DNA from: Phycisphaerales bacterium
GTDB lineage: Bacteria; Planctomycetota; Phycisphaerae; UBA1845; UTPLA1
Assembly: GCA_020639075.1 (NCBI GenBank)
Contig: JACKHI010000001.1
Span: 2,108,001-2,172,000, forward strand
DNA: 64,000 bases
Direction of reading: 5' to 3'
In this document: piece by piece, positions 1 through 9,998 of the stretch
Layout: each line of letters opens with the position of its first letter
Numbering within the stretch: the first letter of the stretch is position 1
Notes under the pieces: generated by a model
Database searches by the model: none
Told to the model about the DNA's origin: nothing
The model's input: the letters and a program-made list of their open reading frames with translations, nothing else
Made by a program: the position numbers and the translations under genes

Positions 1-1048
1 TACGGCTCCCGTATTCGTCGTCTTGCGCGTAAGGCCCGAATACGCTTGTAAGCAGAACGCGGGCTCGTGATCCTGCGGGATGCGCAGGGCACGTGGGTGG
101 TCTTTCTATGAGATCGAGTTTCATCGAAGTCCTTGTAAATGTTCTCAGAACGGCCCGTATTCGCATCCCGACATCGAGTCATCGATGGCCGATTGCCGAC
201 AAACGACCACATTACGGGCCAAGCTTGCCTTGGCCCTTTTGCCCGATAGACTACAAGAAGATCAACAGGTACACAATAGGCTTTGTGTCAAAGCCAGGAC
301 GTCGATGGCAAAATGTGACAGCCCCGATTCTGTCAATCCTAGTCCTAACGGGGTAATCAGGAATTGAGCACCTGGAAAGAAGGCGTCTATGCGCCAAGAG
401 AACAGCCTTTGATCAAACAGTATATGAGTATTTGTTGATCGTTGTTCGCGTAGCACTGATTGACCGGCCCGGGCGTGGACTAGCTGAAAATGCCTGATCA
501 CAACGCTTGACGTTATGCTGCACCAGCCTGTTCATACGTCCGTCGTAGATTGGACGAGCGGTACATTGACCTCGCTTCGGATGACACGATCGCCGAACAT
601 CGAGATTCTGGCGACCGGACGCCACCGGCAAGAATAAAGAACCACACTGACGTAATTCGAGTTCTGAAGTGAACGCGATTCTCACCATCGACGAGCCAAT
701 CATGAGAAATAACTATGATATTGAATCTACCCATGAGCATATCGAACGTCAGAACGAGGCTATGTAATGTCGTTATCAATGGATTCGTCAACTGACGTCA
801 GGCTATGAATCATCACTGGAGGCTTACACCTTGCAGACCACGCTCGAAGTTAGCGAGATCTCGCAAGCACACAACAGAATCTGGACAATAATGATTCGTC
901 CCACGCCGATTGCAAGTATTACCAGTTCGGAGAAATCACCATTTTCTCTTGCTTCGCGGCCGCAACAATCCGTAGGATCATAGGCCCTGGTTCGTGACCA
1001 ATCGTGTTTTCGCAAGTTTGTGTTGTCAGCCGCTTGGGTGGAGTGAGG
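1..1048. other. Intergenic or decayed region, no gene recognised
   Basis: About 1 kb before the redox operon. Short open frames occur on both strands, but none has a recognisable motif, a convincing ribosome site or a sustained bias. The base composition looks less GC-rich than the coding DNA to the right. The only structure noticed is a loose inverted pair of an 8-base word (CGTATTCG / CGAATACG) in the first 55 bases. The operon promoter should lie near the right end, but no good -35/-10 pair was seen. Confidence 0.5.
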
Positions 1049-2167
1049 ATGCGTCGAATGACTCGAGAGCAAATCAAGGCCGCTGTTTGGGGGCTGCTCG
1101 CGACGGCGATCCTTACCGTCTTGATCATCTTGGGGTCGCGCAACCTTGAGCACTTTGACGCCGCCTTGGTCGGATACACCTTCGCTTCCATCTTCGCGGC
1201 GTTCGCGATCACGTATCGATATGCGATGTGGCTCCAGCGGCCTCCGACGGCCTTGTATTGGCGCCGCGGCTGGCGGGTGTTCTTTCGCCGGCCATTTTTG
1301 CGCCGAAATCTTCGCGTGTGGCTCGGCCGGATTTGGTCAGGATTCGCATTGAATCTCTTCATCTGGCGGCGTGGCCGCCGGCGCTGGCTCGCACACTGGC
1401 TCATCATGTGGGGATGCGTGATCGCCGCTGCCATCACATTTCCCCTCGTGTTCGGGTGGATTCACTTCGAAACGCCGCCCGGCGATTTCGAGCACTATCG
1501 CGTATTCGTCTTCGGTTTTCCGACGATTAAGTTTGCCATCGACGGCGGGCTCGGGTTCGTCATCTTTCACGGATTGGTGTGGGCGGCGCTTCTCGTCATC
1601 CCCGGGGTGATGATCGCCATGTACCGCCGCATGCGCGATCACGGGGCCGGCGCGGTTCAACAGTTCGGCGAGGACTTTCTTCCGCTCATCCTCCTGTTCG
1701 CGATCAGCATGACGGGCCTGATGCTGACCGCCAGCTATACGTGGATGAAGGGATATGGCTACGATTTTCTCGCGATCCTGCACGCGATCACGGTCATCTT
1801 CGCCCTCTTGTGGCTCCCGTTCGGCAAGTTCTTTCACATCTTTCAGCGGCCCGCACAATTGGGCGTGGCGTTCTACAAGGATGTCGGCGGTATGAGTGAA
1901 CCGGCCCGCTGCGCTCGATGCGGCGCCGAGTACGCGTCGAAGATGCACGTGGACGACCTGATCGAGGTTGAAAAGGCGCTGGGATACCGTTACGACGTCG
2001 ACGACGGTCGCATAGACCACTATCAGCGTATTTGTCCGCAATGCCGACGAGCGAGCCTCGCGATCGCGCAAGGAAAGTTGTGGGAGCTTGCGCGTGGGCA
2101 GATGGAAACAACGCACACCGCCGGGATGGACATCGCCGATTTGCTGACGGGTGAGAGTGGAGGGTAG
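1049..2167 (+). CDS. NarI/DsrM-like membrane cytochrome b protein with C-terminal zinc-ribbon-like tail
   Basis: A 372-residue integral membrane protein that probably passes electrons between the quinone pool and the molybdenum enzyme encoded next. There is a hydrophobic N-terminal helix pair, then a basic loop (FLRRNLRVWLGR, RRGRRRWLAHW), then four or five helices. Histidines in LAHWLIMWG, FHGLVW, LHAITVIF and GKFFHIFQRP are in or beside helices and could ligate heme b; the last motif is common in NarI, HdrE and DsrM cytochromes. The soluble C-terminus carries CARC and CPQC, a possible metal-binding knuckle. The ATG at 1049 follows GGTGGAGTGAGG; a GTG at 1004 and an ATG at 1058 are alternatives. 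The stop is 2 bases before the next gene, so it is the first gene of the operon. Heme binding is inferred. Confidence 0.72.
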   Translation: MRRMTREQIKAAVWGLLATAILTVLIILGSRNLEHFDAALVGYTFASIFAAFAITYRYAMWLQRPPTALYWRRGWRVFFRRPFLRRNLRVWLGRIWSGFALNLFIWRRGRRRWLAHWLIMWGCVIAAAITFPLVFGWIHFETPPGDFEHYRVFVFGFPTIKFAIDGGLGFVIFHGLVWAALLVIPGVMIAMYRRMRDHGAGAVQQFGEDFLPLILLFAISMTGLMLTASYTWMKGYGYDFLAILHAITVIFALLWLPFGKFFHIFQRPAQLGVAFYKDVGGMSEPARCARCGAEYASKMHVDDLIEVEKALGYRYDVDDGRIDHYQRICPQCRRASLAIAQGKLWELARGQMETTHTAGMDIADLLTGESGG

Positions 2168-2169
2168 GC

Positions 2170-4392
2170 ATGGCGCAAGCGATCGATAATACGGCGCTAC
2201 TCGAAAAATTCGGACCCCATGGTGCGTTCTCGACGGGGTTGCGCCTGGCGGCCAACGTCGAACCGGACCGGGTCGTCAACACGCACTGCTGCTTTTGCGG
2301 TCAGCAATGCGGCATTCAGTTGAAGGTGAAAGACAACGAGGTCATCGGTTTCGAACCCTGGTTCGACTTTCCGTTCAGTCGCGGCATGCTCTGTCCGAAG
2401 GGCGTCAAGCGTTACCTGCAAGGGTCGCACCCTGATCGACTGCTGCACGCCTACCAGCGCGACCCGTCGGCACCCGAGGGGTTTCGCGAACTCGGATATG
2501 AGCGAGCCGTCGAGCAAGTGGCCGGGGCTATCTCCCGCATTCAGCGCGAACACGGTCCCGATGCCTTTGCGATCCTGACTGGTGCGAGCCTGACGACCGA
2601 GAAGGCCTATCTGATGGGCAAGTTTGCCCGCGTCTGTCTGGGCACCGCGAACATCGACTACAATGGTCGCCTCTGCATGGTCAGCGCCGCGGCAGGGAAC
2701 AAGAAGGCGTTCGGCATCGATCGGGCGGCGAATCCCTGGGATGACATTCTGCACGCCGACATGATCTGGATCAGCGGCGCCAATGTGGCGGAGTGCGCCC
2801 CCATCACGACCGACTACGTCTGGCGGGCGCGCGATCTTGGTGCGAAGATCATTGTCGTCGATCCCCGCATCACGCCTATCGCGCGAACGTGCGATCTGTT
2901 TCTTCCGGTCAAGCCGGGCAGAGACATCGCCCTGTTCAACGGAATCCTGCACCTGATGATCGAGCGGGATTGGCTGGATCATGACTTTATTCAGAATCAA
3001 ACGGTTGGCTTCGACAAGGTCGCGGAGTGCGTGAACCCATGGACGCCTGCGCGAACGGCGGAAGTGACGGGCATTCCGGAGCGGCTGATCCACCAGGCGG
3101 CCGAATGGTGGGGCACGGCTAAGTCGAGCTTTCTGATGCACGCGCGCGGGATCGAGCATCACAGCCACGGCGTGCAGAACGTGCTTGGCGCGATCAACAT
3201 CGTGCTGGCATCGGGTCGAATCGGTCGCGAGGGCGGCGGGTATGCGACGATCACCGGTCAGGGCAACGGCCAGGGCGGCCGTGAGCATGGCCAGAAGTGT
3301 GACCAGTTGCCGGGGGCGCGCGACATCTCGAATCCCGAGCATCGTGATTACATTGCCAAAGTCTGGGGGATCAAGCCCGAAGAGATGCCGGGGCCCGGTG
3401 TGGATGCATACGAGATCATTCGGAAGATCGACTCCGGTGAGATCCGCGGTCTGTTGAGCATCTGTTTCAATCCGAAGATCTCGTTGCCGGACAACAACTT
3501 CGTGGCGCGAGCGCTCGATAAACTCGACTTCTACGTGGCGATCGACTTTTTCTTGAACGAAACAGCGCGCCACGCGGATATCGTGCTGCCCGGTTCGTTG
3601 CACGAGGAAGACGAAGGTGTCGTTACGCAGATCGAAGGCCGCGTCATCAAGATCAACAAGGCCGTCGAATGCCCCGGCGAAGCGAGGCAGGACTGGCGCA
3701 TCATCCAGGACATTGCGGCGGCCCTCGATCGGCCGCACGGTTTCACGTTTACCGAGCCGAAAGAAATTTTTGACGAGTTGCGCACTGCGTCGCGCGGCGG
3801 CGTGGCCGACTATTCGGGCATCACGTACGAGAAGATCGATAATCAGTACGGCGTGTTCTGGCCGTGCCCGTCGGAAGACCATCCCGGTACACCGCGGCTT
3901 TTCGAGCCGGGCTCGTGGAATCCCGTCGCCAAGGGTGCAGGTCCCTTCTACTTCCCGGACGGCAAGGCCCGATTCAACGTCGCCGATTACACGCCGCCCG
4001 CCGAGGATGTCGATTCGGAATTCCCGATCATGCTGACGACCGGCCGCGTCGTGAGCCAGTTCCTCTCGGGTACACAGACGCGCCGAATCGGTCCACTCGT
4101 AGAGCAGTTTCCTGAACCGCGAATCGAGATGCACCCGCAGCTCGCCGAGCGGATCGGCGTGGTCGACGGTGATTGGGTGACGACGGAGTCGCGCCGCGGC
4201 GATTGCACGTTGCAGGCGCTCGTCGTCACGACGATTCGACCTGACACGGTATTCATTCCGTATCACTGGCCCGGCCGCAAGAGCGCGAACCAACTGACGA
4301 TCTCGGCGCAAGATCCGATTTCGAAGATCCCGGAGTACAAAGTCTGCGCCGTTCGCCTTCGAAAGGCGGAGCGGGTGCCGGATGCGAAGTGA
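2170..4392 (+). CDS. Molybdopterin oxidoreductase, NasC/NapA-like (probable nitrate reductase)
   Basis: A 740-residue catalytic subunit of the DMSO-reductase superfamily. The N-terminus has the 4Fe-4S pattern C40-x2-C43-x3-C47-x27-C75. C169, in NGRLCM, sits where Nas and Nap enzymes have the cysteine ligand of molybdenum. Central motifs such as RDLGAKIIVVDPR and GRIGREGGG are typical of bis-MGD binding, and the C-terminal molydopterin-binding domain starts near residue 620 (MLTTGRVVSQFLSGTQTRR). No Tat signal is visible, so it probably acts in the cytoplasm. Its partners are the flanking cytochrome, ferredoxin and Rieske genes. Nitrate as substrate is an inference from the Nas-like site and the downstream anion channel; another oxyanion is possible. 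Confidence 0.85.
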   Translation: MAQAIDNTALLEKFGPHGAFSTGLRLAANVEPDRVVNTHCCFCGQQCGIQLKVKDNEVIGFEPWFDFPFSRGMLCPKGVKRYLQGSHPDRLLHAYQRDPSAPEGFRELGYERAVEQVAGAISRIQREHGPDAFAILTGASLTTEKAYLMGKFARVCLGTANIDYNGRLCMVSAAAGNKKAFGIDRAANPWDDILHADMIWISGANVAECAPITTDYVWRARDLGAKIIVVDPRITPIARTCDLFLPVKPGRDIALFNGILHLMIERDWLDHDFIQNQTVGFDKVAECVNPWTPARTAEVTGIPERLIHQAAEWWGTAKSSFLMHARGIEHHSHGVQNVLGAINIVLASGRIGREGGGYATITGQGNGQGGREHGQKCDQLPGARDISNPEHRDYIAKVWGIKPEEMPGPGVDAYEIIRKIDSGEIRGLLSICFNPKISLPDNNFVARALDKLDFYVAIDFFLNETARHADIVLPGSLHEEDEGVVTQIEGRVIKINKAVECPGEARQDWRIIQDIAAALDRPHGFTFTEPKEIFDELRTASRGGVADYSGITYEKIDNQYGVFWPCPSEDHPGTPRLFEPGSWNPVAKGAGPFYFPDGKARFNVADYTPPAEDVDSEFPIMLTTGRVVSQFLSGTQTRRIGPLVEQFPEPRIEMHPQLAERIGVVDGDWVTTESRRGDCTLQALVVTTIRPDTVFIPYHWPGRKSANQLTISAQDPISKIPEYKVCAVRLRKAERVPDAK

Positions 4393-4458
4393 GGCTGGTA
4401 AGATCCCCACGATCACCGGACCTGCTGGACGGCGATCGCATCACACGACGGAGCGTTA

Positions 4459-5102
<644 letters not shown>

Positions 5103-5106
<4 letters not shown>

Positions 5107-5654
5107 CGATGGACAAGAAGATTTCGCTTCCCGTGATCACCCCCGACGGCCGGCCGCCGGAGGCCCAACCGAAGTGGCGGCACGACTTTCCGATCGACGT
5201 TCCCGAGGCGGACTACGTCGCCCGCCGCGACTTCACGAAGTTCATGGTATTGACCAGTTTTGCGTTCGTGATCGGTCAATTCTGGATCGGTCTCAAGCGC
5301 GCATTCCGCAGGGAATCCGCCGGGACTTCCGCACAACGCATCGCATCGGTCGCCGCGGTGCCGGTTGGTGGGGCGGTGTCGTTCAGCTTTCCGAAACCCA
5401 ATGACGCATGCCTGCTCATGCGGACCGGTACCGATGATTTCGTGGCCTACTCAGCAAAGTGCACGCATCTTTCTTGCGCAGTCCTGCCCGACGTCAAGAA
5501 CAATGCGCTGCGCTGCCCGTGCCACAACGGACTGTTTGATCTTGCGACCGGGAGGCCGCTCGCCGGCCCGCCACGCCGTCCGCTGCCGCGAATCCGAATC
5601 GAAGTGCGAGAGGGCGAGATATATGCAATGGCGGTGGAGGAGCGAATGACATGA
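5103..5654 (+). CDS. Rieske 2Fe-2S protein with N-terminal membrane anchor
   Basis: A 183-residue Rieske iron-sulfur protein. C120 and H122 (CTHLSC) with C138 and H141 (CPCH) are the expected cluster ligands; C125 and C140 would form the usual disulfide. RRDFTKF at residues 41-47 precedes a hydrophobic stretch (about 48-64) and resembles a twin-arginine signal anchor as in bc1 Rieske proteins, which would place the cluster outside the membrane. No cytochrome bc1 partner is seen here; the context is a molybdenum enzyme operon. It overlaps both neighbours by ATGA. A Rieske centre beside a Nas-like enzyme is unusual; arsenite oxidase also pairs molybdenum and Rieske subunits but has a different large subunit. 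Confidence 0.87.
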
Positions 5655-5872
5655 ATCGTGAATCAAATCGCGAGCAACTCAGCACCGTGATCTATGGCAT
5701 CTTGTGCATCGTTCTCATCCTGCTTGTGCTGCAGCTCTGGCTGTTGAGCGCGACGATGAACGCATACCTTGGCGGAGACGAATCGATTGTATGGCCGGCC
5801 GCGTGGGCAAGCGTCGCCTGTTTTCTGCTGAATGCCGGGCTGCTCTGGCAGGTTTTCAGACTGGAGTCGTAA
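5651..5872 (+). CDS. Small two-helix membrane protein (DUF6755-like)
   Basis: A 73-residue protein with two hydrophobic helices (about residues 12-33 and 46-68) joined by a short acidic loop (GGDES). It matches my recollection of the small DUF6755 proteins that accompany Rieske and ferredoxin subunits, but that assignment is from memory. It overlaps the Rieske stop by ATGA and the next start by one base (TAATG), so it is translated as part of the operon. A role as anchor or assembly factor for the redox complex is inferred from position only. Confidence 0.7.
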   Translation: MNRESNREQLSTVIYGILCIVLILLVLQLWLLSATMNAYLGGDESIVWPAAWASVACFLLNAGLLWQVFRLES

Positions 5873-6960
5873 TGGATTCGGTCGGACCAGTTGAAACGAC
5901 AGCTCCGTCTCGAGCATCGGAGATGTCGAGTCGATGGGCAGGCATCGAGACGCTCCATCCCGCCTATTTCGCGCTGGTCATGGCAACCGGCATCGTCTCA
6001 ATTGCGTCTCAACTGTTGGGCATGACTCGTGTCGCGTTTGTCCTGTTCGTCCTGAACATTGTGTTTTATGGCACGCTCTGGGGACTGACCGGCCTCCGAA
6101 TTGTGCGTTTTGCACGTCGAATGGCGTCCGACCTGACGGACCACGGACGAAGTGTCGGCTTCTTTACCATGGTGGCCGGCACGTGCGTTTTCGGGAGCCA
6201 GTGTTTCATCATCGCGTCGCGGCCGATGCTGGCAGCTGCCCTGTGGGTTCTGGGTATCGCACTATGGATATTCTTCACCTACGCGATCTTCACGAGTCTG
6301 ACCGTAAAGGGCGAAAAGCCGTCGCTCGCGCAGGGAATTAACGGTGGCTGGCTGGTTGCCGTCGTCGCCACCCAATCGGTGAGTATACTCGGCACCCAAC
6401 TCGCGCCGTTCTTCGGCCCGCATCATGAAGGAATTCTCTTCTTCACGTTGTCGATGTGGCTTGGCGGCGGCATGCTGTACATTTGGATCATCTCGCTGAT
6501 CTTCTATCGCTACACGTTCTTCGTGCTCGAGCCGTCGGATCTGTCGCCGCCGTATTGGATCAACATGGGCGCGATGGCGATCTCGACGCTCGCGGGCGCG
6601 ATGCTGATCTCCGCGGCGCCGGAATCGGTACTGCTCCGGCAGATTCTCCCGTTTTTGAAAGGCTTCACGCTATTCTTCTGGGCGACCGCGACGTGGTGGA
6701 TACCGATGCTATTGATCTTGGGCGTCTGGCGCCACGGTTACAAGCGGTTTTCGCTTCGATACGATCCCCTTTACTGGGGCGCCGTCTTCCCCCTGGGCAT
6801 GTATACGGCGTGTACGTTGCGTGTCTCCCAGGCGATGGACATCGAATTCATCACGTCAATTCCAAACGTGTTCATCTGGATCGCCCTGGCCGCATGGAGC
6901 CTGACATTCGTGGGGCTGATCCGCCGGATAATGACCCTCCTCGCTGCCCGCGCCGCCTGA
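5872..6960 (+). CDS. SLAC1/TehA (TDT family) anion channel or transporter
   Basis: A 362-residue polytopic protein with about ten hydrophobic helices. It begins MDSVGPVETT, followed by IETLHPAYFALVMATGIVSIAS, the typical first helix of the tellurite-resistance/dicarboxylate transporter family. Family members include plant SLAC1, an anion channel that passes nitrate and chloride, and bacterial TehA. The start codon overlaps the stop of the preceding gene (TAATG), so it belongs to the redox operon. An inferred job is moving the oxyanion substrate or product of the molybdenum enzyme; no NarK- or FNT-type transporter is present here. Confidence 0.85.
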   Translation: MDSVGPVETTAPSRASEMSSRWAGIETLHPAYFALVMATGIVSIASQLLGMTRVAFVLFVLNIVFYGTLWGLTGLRIVRFARRMASDLTDHGRSVGFFTMVAGTCVFGSQCFIIASRPMLAAALWVLGIALWIFFTYAIFTSLTVKGEKPSLAQGINGGWLVAVVATQSVSILGTQLAPFFGPHHEGILFFTLSMWLGGGMLYIWIISLIFYRYTFFVLEPSDLSPPYWINMGAMAISTLAGAMLISAAPESVLLRQILPFLKGFTLFFWATATWWIPMLLILGVWRHGYKRFSLRYDPLYWGAVFPLGMYTACTLRVSQAMDIEFITSIPNVFIWIALAAWSLTFVGLIRRIMTLLAARAA

Positions 6961-7017
6961 CGCGTACATCGAAACGATGATTGCATGATGAGCGCGGCCC
7001 GTCTACGCTCGCGCGCG

Positions 7018-8400
7018 TTATTGCACGACGCCGATCGCTTCCATCGCTGGATGCCGGCTGCGCGAGCGTTGCGTCGGAATTAGGGTCACCCGCGTCGTCA
7101 GCAGGAAGCTCGCCAGGCAGGCGGCGGCCAGCGCCGGCATGAAGGCGGTTCCCGATAGCGACGTGAGAATGACCGTCGTCGCAACTGGCGTCTTGGTTAC
7201 TGCCACGTTCGTGGCGGCCATCATGCACAATATGATGACCGGTGCAGGCACTTGCGGAAATACTGCACTCGCGGCAAGCGAAGCTGCCAGGCCGACGGCG
7301 CCGCCGATCAGGAACAAGGGGAATATGAAACCGCCCCGAAATCCCGAATGCAGCGTTGCGCCGACGGCGATCATCTTTAGCATGGCGAGCAGCAGCAGCA
7401 AACCCACGGCTCCCCACAAGCCGACGCCGCTACAAAGCGCCTCGCCGGATGACAGAAGCCCGTCGATCTGATACTCGCCCCAGAAGAGCGTCGCAGGCAT
7501 CACCTGCGCGATCAGCCCGATAACGAGTCCGCCCAGTGTCGCCAGCAGAATCTTGCGATGGACCAGCGGGTGCAGGAGCCGCTCGATGCGTGTGAAAACT
7601 GCGACGAACAGGATGCCGACAAGACCACCTCCAAGCCCCGCAGCGAGGCCGATGGCGATTGTCCAAACCGAGAGGTGGGGAACGACGGCGAGGTGATAGA
7701 GCGGCCCGTCGTAGCCGACCACGGAACGAAAAACGAAGAATGCGACCACCGCGGAGATGATGGATGGCATCAGTGCTTCGTAGTACTCGAGACCGCGGCG
7801 ATGGGGAATCTCCAGCGCGAACAGTGCTCCGCCCAGCGGCGCGCCGAAAAAGGCGCCCAGCGCGGCGGCCATTCCGCAGAACGTGAACGTACGCACAAAA
7901 TCGCCAGACAGTCTCAGCCGGTCTCCCACCCAAGAACCGAACGAGCCGATGATCTGCACCAGCGGCGCTTCGGGCCCCGCACTCCCGCCGGCGATGATGG
8001 AGACGAGCGACGCAGCGACCATCGACGGCGTCTGACGCGTGTCGATGCGACCGTGCTCCATGTGGATGTTGTTCACGACGGCGGCAATTTCGCCGGGAGT
8101 ACCAAGTAAGTGCAACACAAGTCCGACGAGCAGGCCGCCGATCGTTGTGATAACAAGAATGATCGGATGGAATGTTGGGGTTTCAGCGAGGTGCGCGGGA
8201 TCGATTCCCGCGCCACCTGTCCAGACCCAGTCGAGCATCGTGCGCATCAAGCCGTAATAGCCCAGCGCCAGCACACCGCCGCCCAGACCGATGATAATAG
8301 CCCAAGTCCAAAGTTGCCTCGCTCCGAGCCTCACACCGCTGTCCCGCTTTCGCTCCTCGCCAAGGCCCCTGAGAGCGCCGCCCGATTCCGTCCTATCCAT
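7018..8400 (-). CDS. ClC-family chloride (or nitrate)/proton transporter
   Basis: A voltage-gated chloride channel family protein of about 460 residues with some ten to twelve hydrophobic helices. GSAGPEAPLVQ aligns with the GREGPxVQ filter of ClC antiporters, and the gating glutamate is present. GGFIFP matches the second conserved loop. The ATG at 8400 follows GGAG at a distance of 11; a TTG at 8439 would add 13 residues. There is no CBS domain. The gene converges on the anion-channel gene, with stops about 60 bases apart. Some family members exchange nitrate for protons, so a link with the neighbouring oxidoreductase is possible but unproven. Confidence 0.9.
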   Translation of the reverse strand: MDRTESGGALRGLGEERKRDSGVRLGARQLWTWAIIIGLGGGVLALGYYGLMRTMLDWVWTGGAGIDPAHLAETPTFHPIILVITTIGGLLVGLVLHLLGTPGEIAAVVNNIHMEHGRIDTRQTPSMVAASLVSIIAGGSAGPEAPLVQIIGSFGSWVGDRLRLSGDFVRTFTFCGMAAALGAFFGAPLGGALFALEIPHRRGLEYYEALMPSIISAVVAFFVFRSVVGYDGPLYHLAVVPHLSVWTIAIGLAAGLGGGLVGILFVAVFTRIERLLHPLVHRKILLATLGGLVIGLIAQVMPATLFWGEYQIDGLLSSGEALCSGVGLWGAVGLLLLLAMLKMIAVGATLHSGFRGGFIFPLFLIGGAVGLAASLAASAVFPQVPAPVIILCMMAATNVAVTKTPVATTVILTSLSGTAFMPALAAACLASFLLTTRVTLIPTQRSRSRHPAMEAIGVVQ

Positions 8401-9174
8401 CGATACCCAGTCTCCATTGGCGAATGACGAAGTCCTCAAGTCGACTCTGCCATGAAAGGCATAAGACTACATTATATCATCAAAGTATCGAGGCCCGACG
8501 AAGACGAGATTCGTGGTTTGACGCTGGGCCGCCCCTATCCAAGGAGCTACTTGGCACTTTGACGACTCTTGCGTGACGAAAGTTGCTCGGCGGCTGAATT
8601 CCCAGAAAATGTTGACCGAGAACTTGATGTTGTCGTGTCCTTTGAGTGGATTGTGGGGTTTCATTGATCTAAGTTGCGGCCAGCAGAACAATACGAGGTA
8701 CGGATTAACTGGCGTAGAAATCGCCACCGTGCACAAGCTACTATCTGGAAACTCGAATGATCACACAGCGGGCCCAAAGAGTTCTCTCGGATATTGACTA
8801 GTTTCGAAGAGAGAGAAAGTACTATTCCTAAGCCCTGCAGCCGGGATCCGCCAACGTCCGGTTTCAGCAGGCGAGATTGTCGATGTGATAGTCACGCAAT
8901 CACGAAGGGTCGTCGACTTCATTGCCGTTCTTGAGTTTGGACGCCAGTGTTCCTTCATCATGCCTATTCCGCAGGCAGGGCGCGTGCCTGATCGGGCAAT
9001 ACCAACAGAGTACCTTCAAAGAAGTTTGTCCACGATACCGGCAAAATATCCAGTTATTGCCTTGATGTACCGCGCCCGATTTGCCCTCATGTGGTCAGTT
9101 CACGAGGTCGGCCTATGTGGGCCGGTATTTAGCGAAGCTGGTCGAAGGCTCGGCCGTTTGAAGGGAGCGACGGT
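8401..9174. other. Intergenic region before the recombinase cassette, no gene recognised
   Basis: About 770 bases between the divergent ClC and HARE-HTH genes. It looks less GC-rich than the flanking genes. No open frame here has a recognisable domain or ribosome site. It must contain the promoters of both flanking genes and may be one edge of the recombinase island, but no attachment-site core could be identified by eye. Confidence 0.45.
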
Positions 9175-9546
9175 ATGACGACAAAGAAGACCAACAAGAA
9201 GGCGGGCAAGAAGAGCGAGAGTGCGCGTCGTGCACCGACGAATACAACCAAGGCGTCAAGCGTGAGTAAGCACCTGACGACCAAGCGCCGTAGGCCCGAG
9301 AGTGAGAAACACCCAAGCGGCCTCGACCTTGCGGCTGACGTGCTTGTGAAGTCCGGCACACCCCTAAACGCAAGGACGATCGCTGAACGCGTTATCGCTG
9401 CAGGCTGGAAGACGAGCGGACTGACTCCATGGGCAACGCTGTATTCGGCGATCCAGCGCGAGATCGACAAGAAGGGAAAGGAATCTCGTTTCAAGAAGGT
9501 CGGCCGCGGTCTATTCGAATTTCAGAAGCAGAGTGAAGCCAAATGA
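9175..9546 (+). CDS. HARE-HTH (winged-helix) domain protein
   Basis: A 123-residue protein. Residues 1-48 are Lys/Arg/Thr-rich and look disordered and DNA-binding. Residues 50-118 match the HARE-HTH fold (DLAADVLVKSGTPLNARTIAERVIAAGW, then LYSAIQREIDKKGKESRFKKVGRGLFEF), found in RNA polymerase delta, ASXL and restriction-linked proteins. AAGGGAG precedes the ATG at good spacing. The stop overlaps the DUF2924 start (ATGA). As first gene of the cassette it may regulate or help recruit the recombinase; this is inference. Confidence 0.75.
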   Translation: MTTKKTNKKAGKKSESARRAPTNTTKASSVSKHLTTKRRRPESEKHPSGLDLAADVLVKSGTPLNARTIAERVIAAGWKTSGLTPWATLYSAIQREIDKKGKESRFKKVGRGLFEFQKQSEAK

Positions 9547-9995
9547 CAGCTTCGACGTCGCCATCGAACGCGAAAATCAAGAGCCGCCCCACCGCGCGAC
9601 TCAGCATCGACAAGCTCTCGGCACGCGCGCGGACTCGTCTGCTGGCACTGGCCGCGGAGTACGATCCGCTCGGCCGGATGCTCACCAAGGCGAGGTGTCG
9701 CAAGCAAGTGATGGAAGGTGACGGTCCTGATGGCGGCGTCGAATCTTCCGATCTGCCAACCGACGCCGTCTCGGATTCGAGTGCACCCCGGCCAATGCGC
9801 GACATGCGGCTTCCGCCACCGGGCCAGTGTCTGCGACGCGACTACAAAGGCCGTGAGATTCTCGTTCGGGTCCTCGAGCGAGGATTCGAATTCGAAGGCA
9901 AGCCCTACCGCAGTCTCAGCGCCATCGCGAAAGCCGTCACGGGATCTCACTGGAATGGCCACCTCTTCTTTGGTCTCACGCGCCAGGAGAAATAG
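9543..9995 (+). CDS. DUF2924 domain protein
   Basis: A 150-residue protein with the features I associate with DUF2924: a C-terminal block reading LPPPGQCLRRDYKGREILVR, then FEFEGKPYRSLSAIAKAVTGSHWNG. Such proteins commonly precede a large serine recombinase, exactly as here (3-base gap). The compact RGxxxxVxV / F-x-G-x-x-Y-x-S-L-S-A-I-A pattern suggests a small DNA-associated fold. It overlaps the preceding gene by 4 bases. Its biochemical role is not known to me; being encoded in tandem with a recombinase suggests an accessory or directionality factor. Confidence 0.8.
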   Translation: MTASTSPSNAKIKSRPTARLSIDKLSARARTRLLALAAEYDPLGRMLTKARCRKQVMEGDGPDGGVESSDLPTDAVSDSSAPRPMRDMRLPPPGQCLRRDYKGREILVRVLERGFEFEGKPYRSLSAIAKAVTGSHWNGHLFFGLTRQEK

Positions 9996-9998
9996 CAC

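Noticed and set aside
1..1003. Several 60-100-codon open frames in the first kilobase
   Set aside because: No ribosome sites, no motifs and overlapping on both strands; treated as chance frames in non-coding or decayed DNA.
2197..4416. 739-codon open frame antisense to the molybdenum oxidoreductase gene
   Set aside because: No recognisable motif; explained by codon bias of the sense gene, which has all expected cysteine and cofactor motifs.
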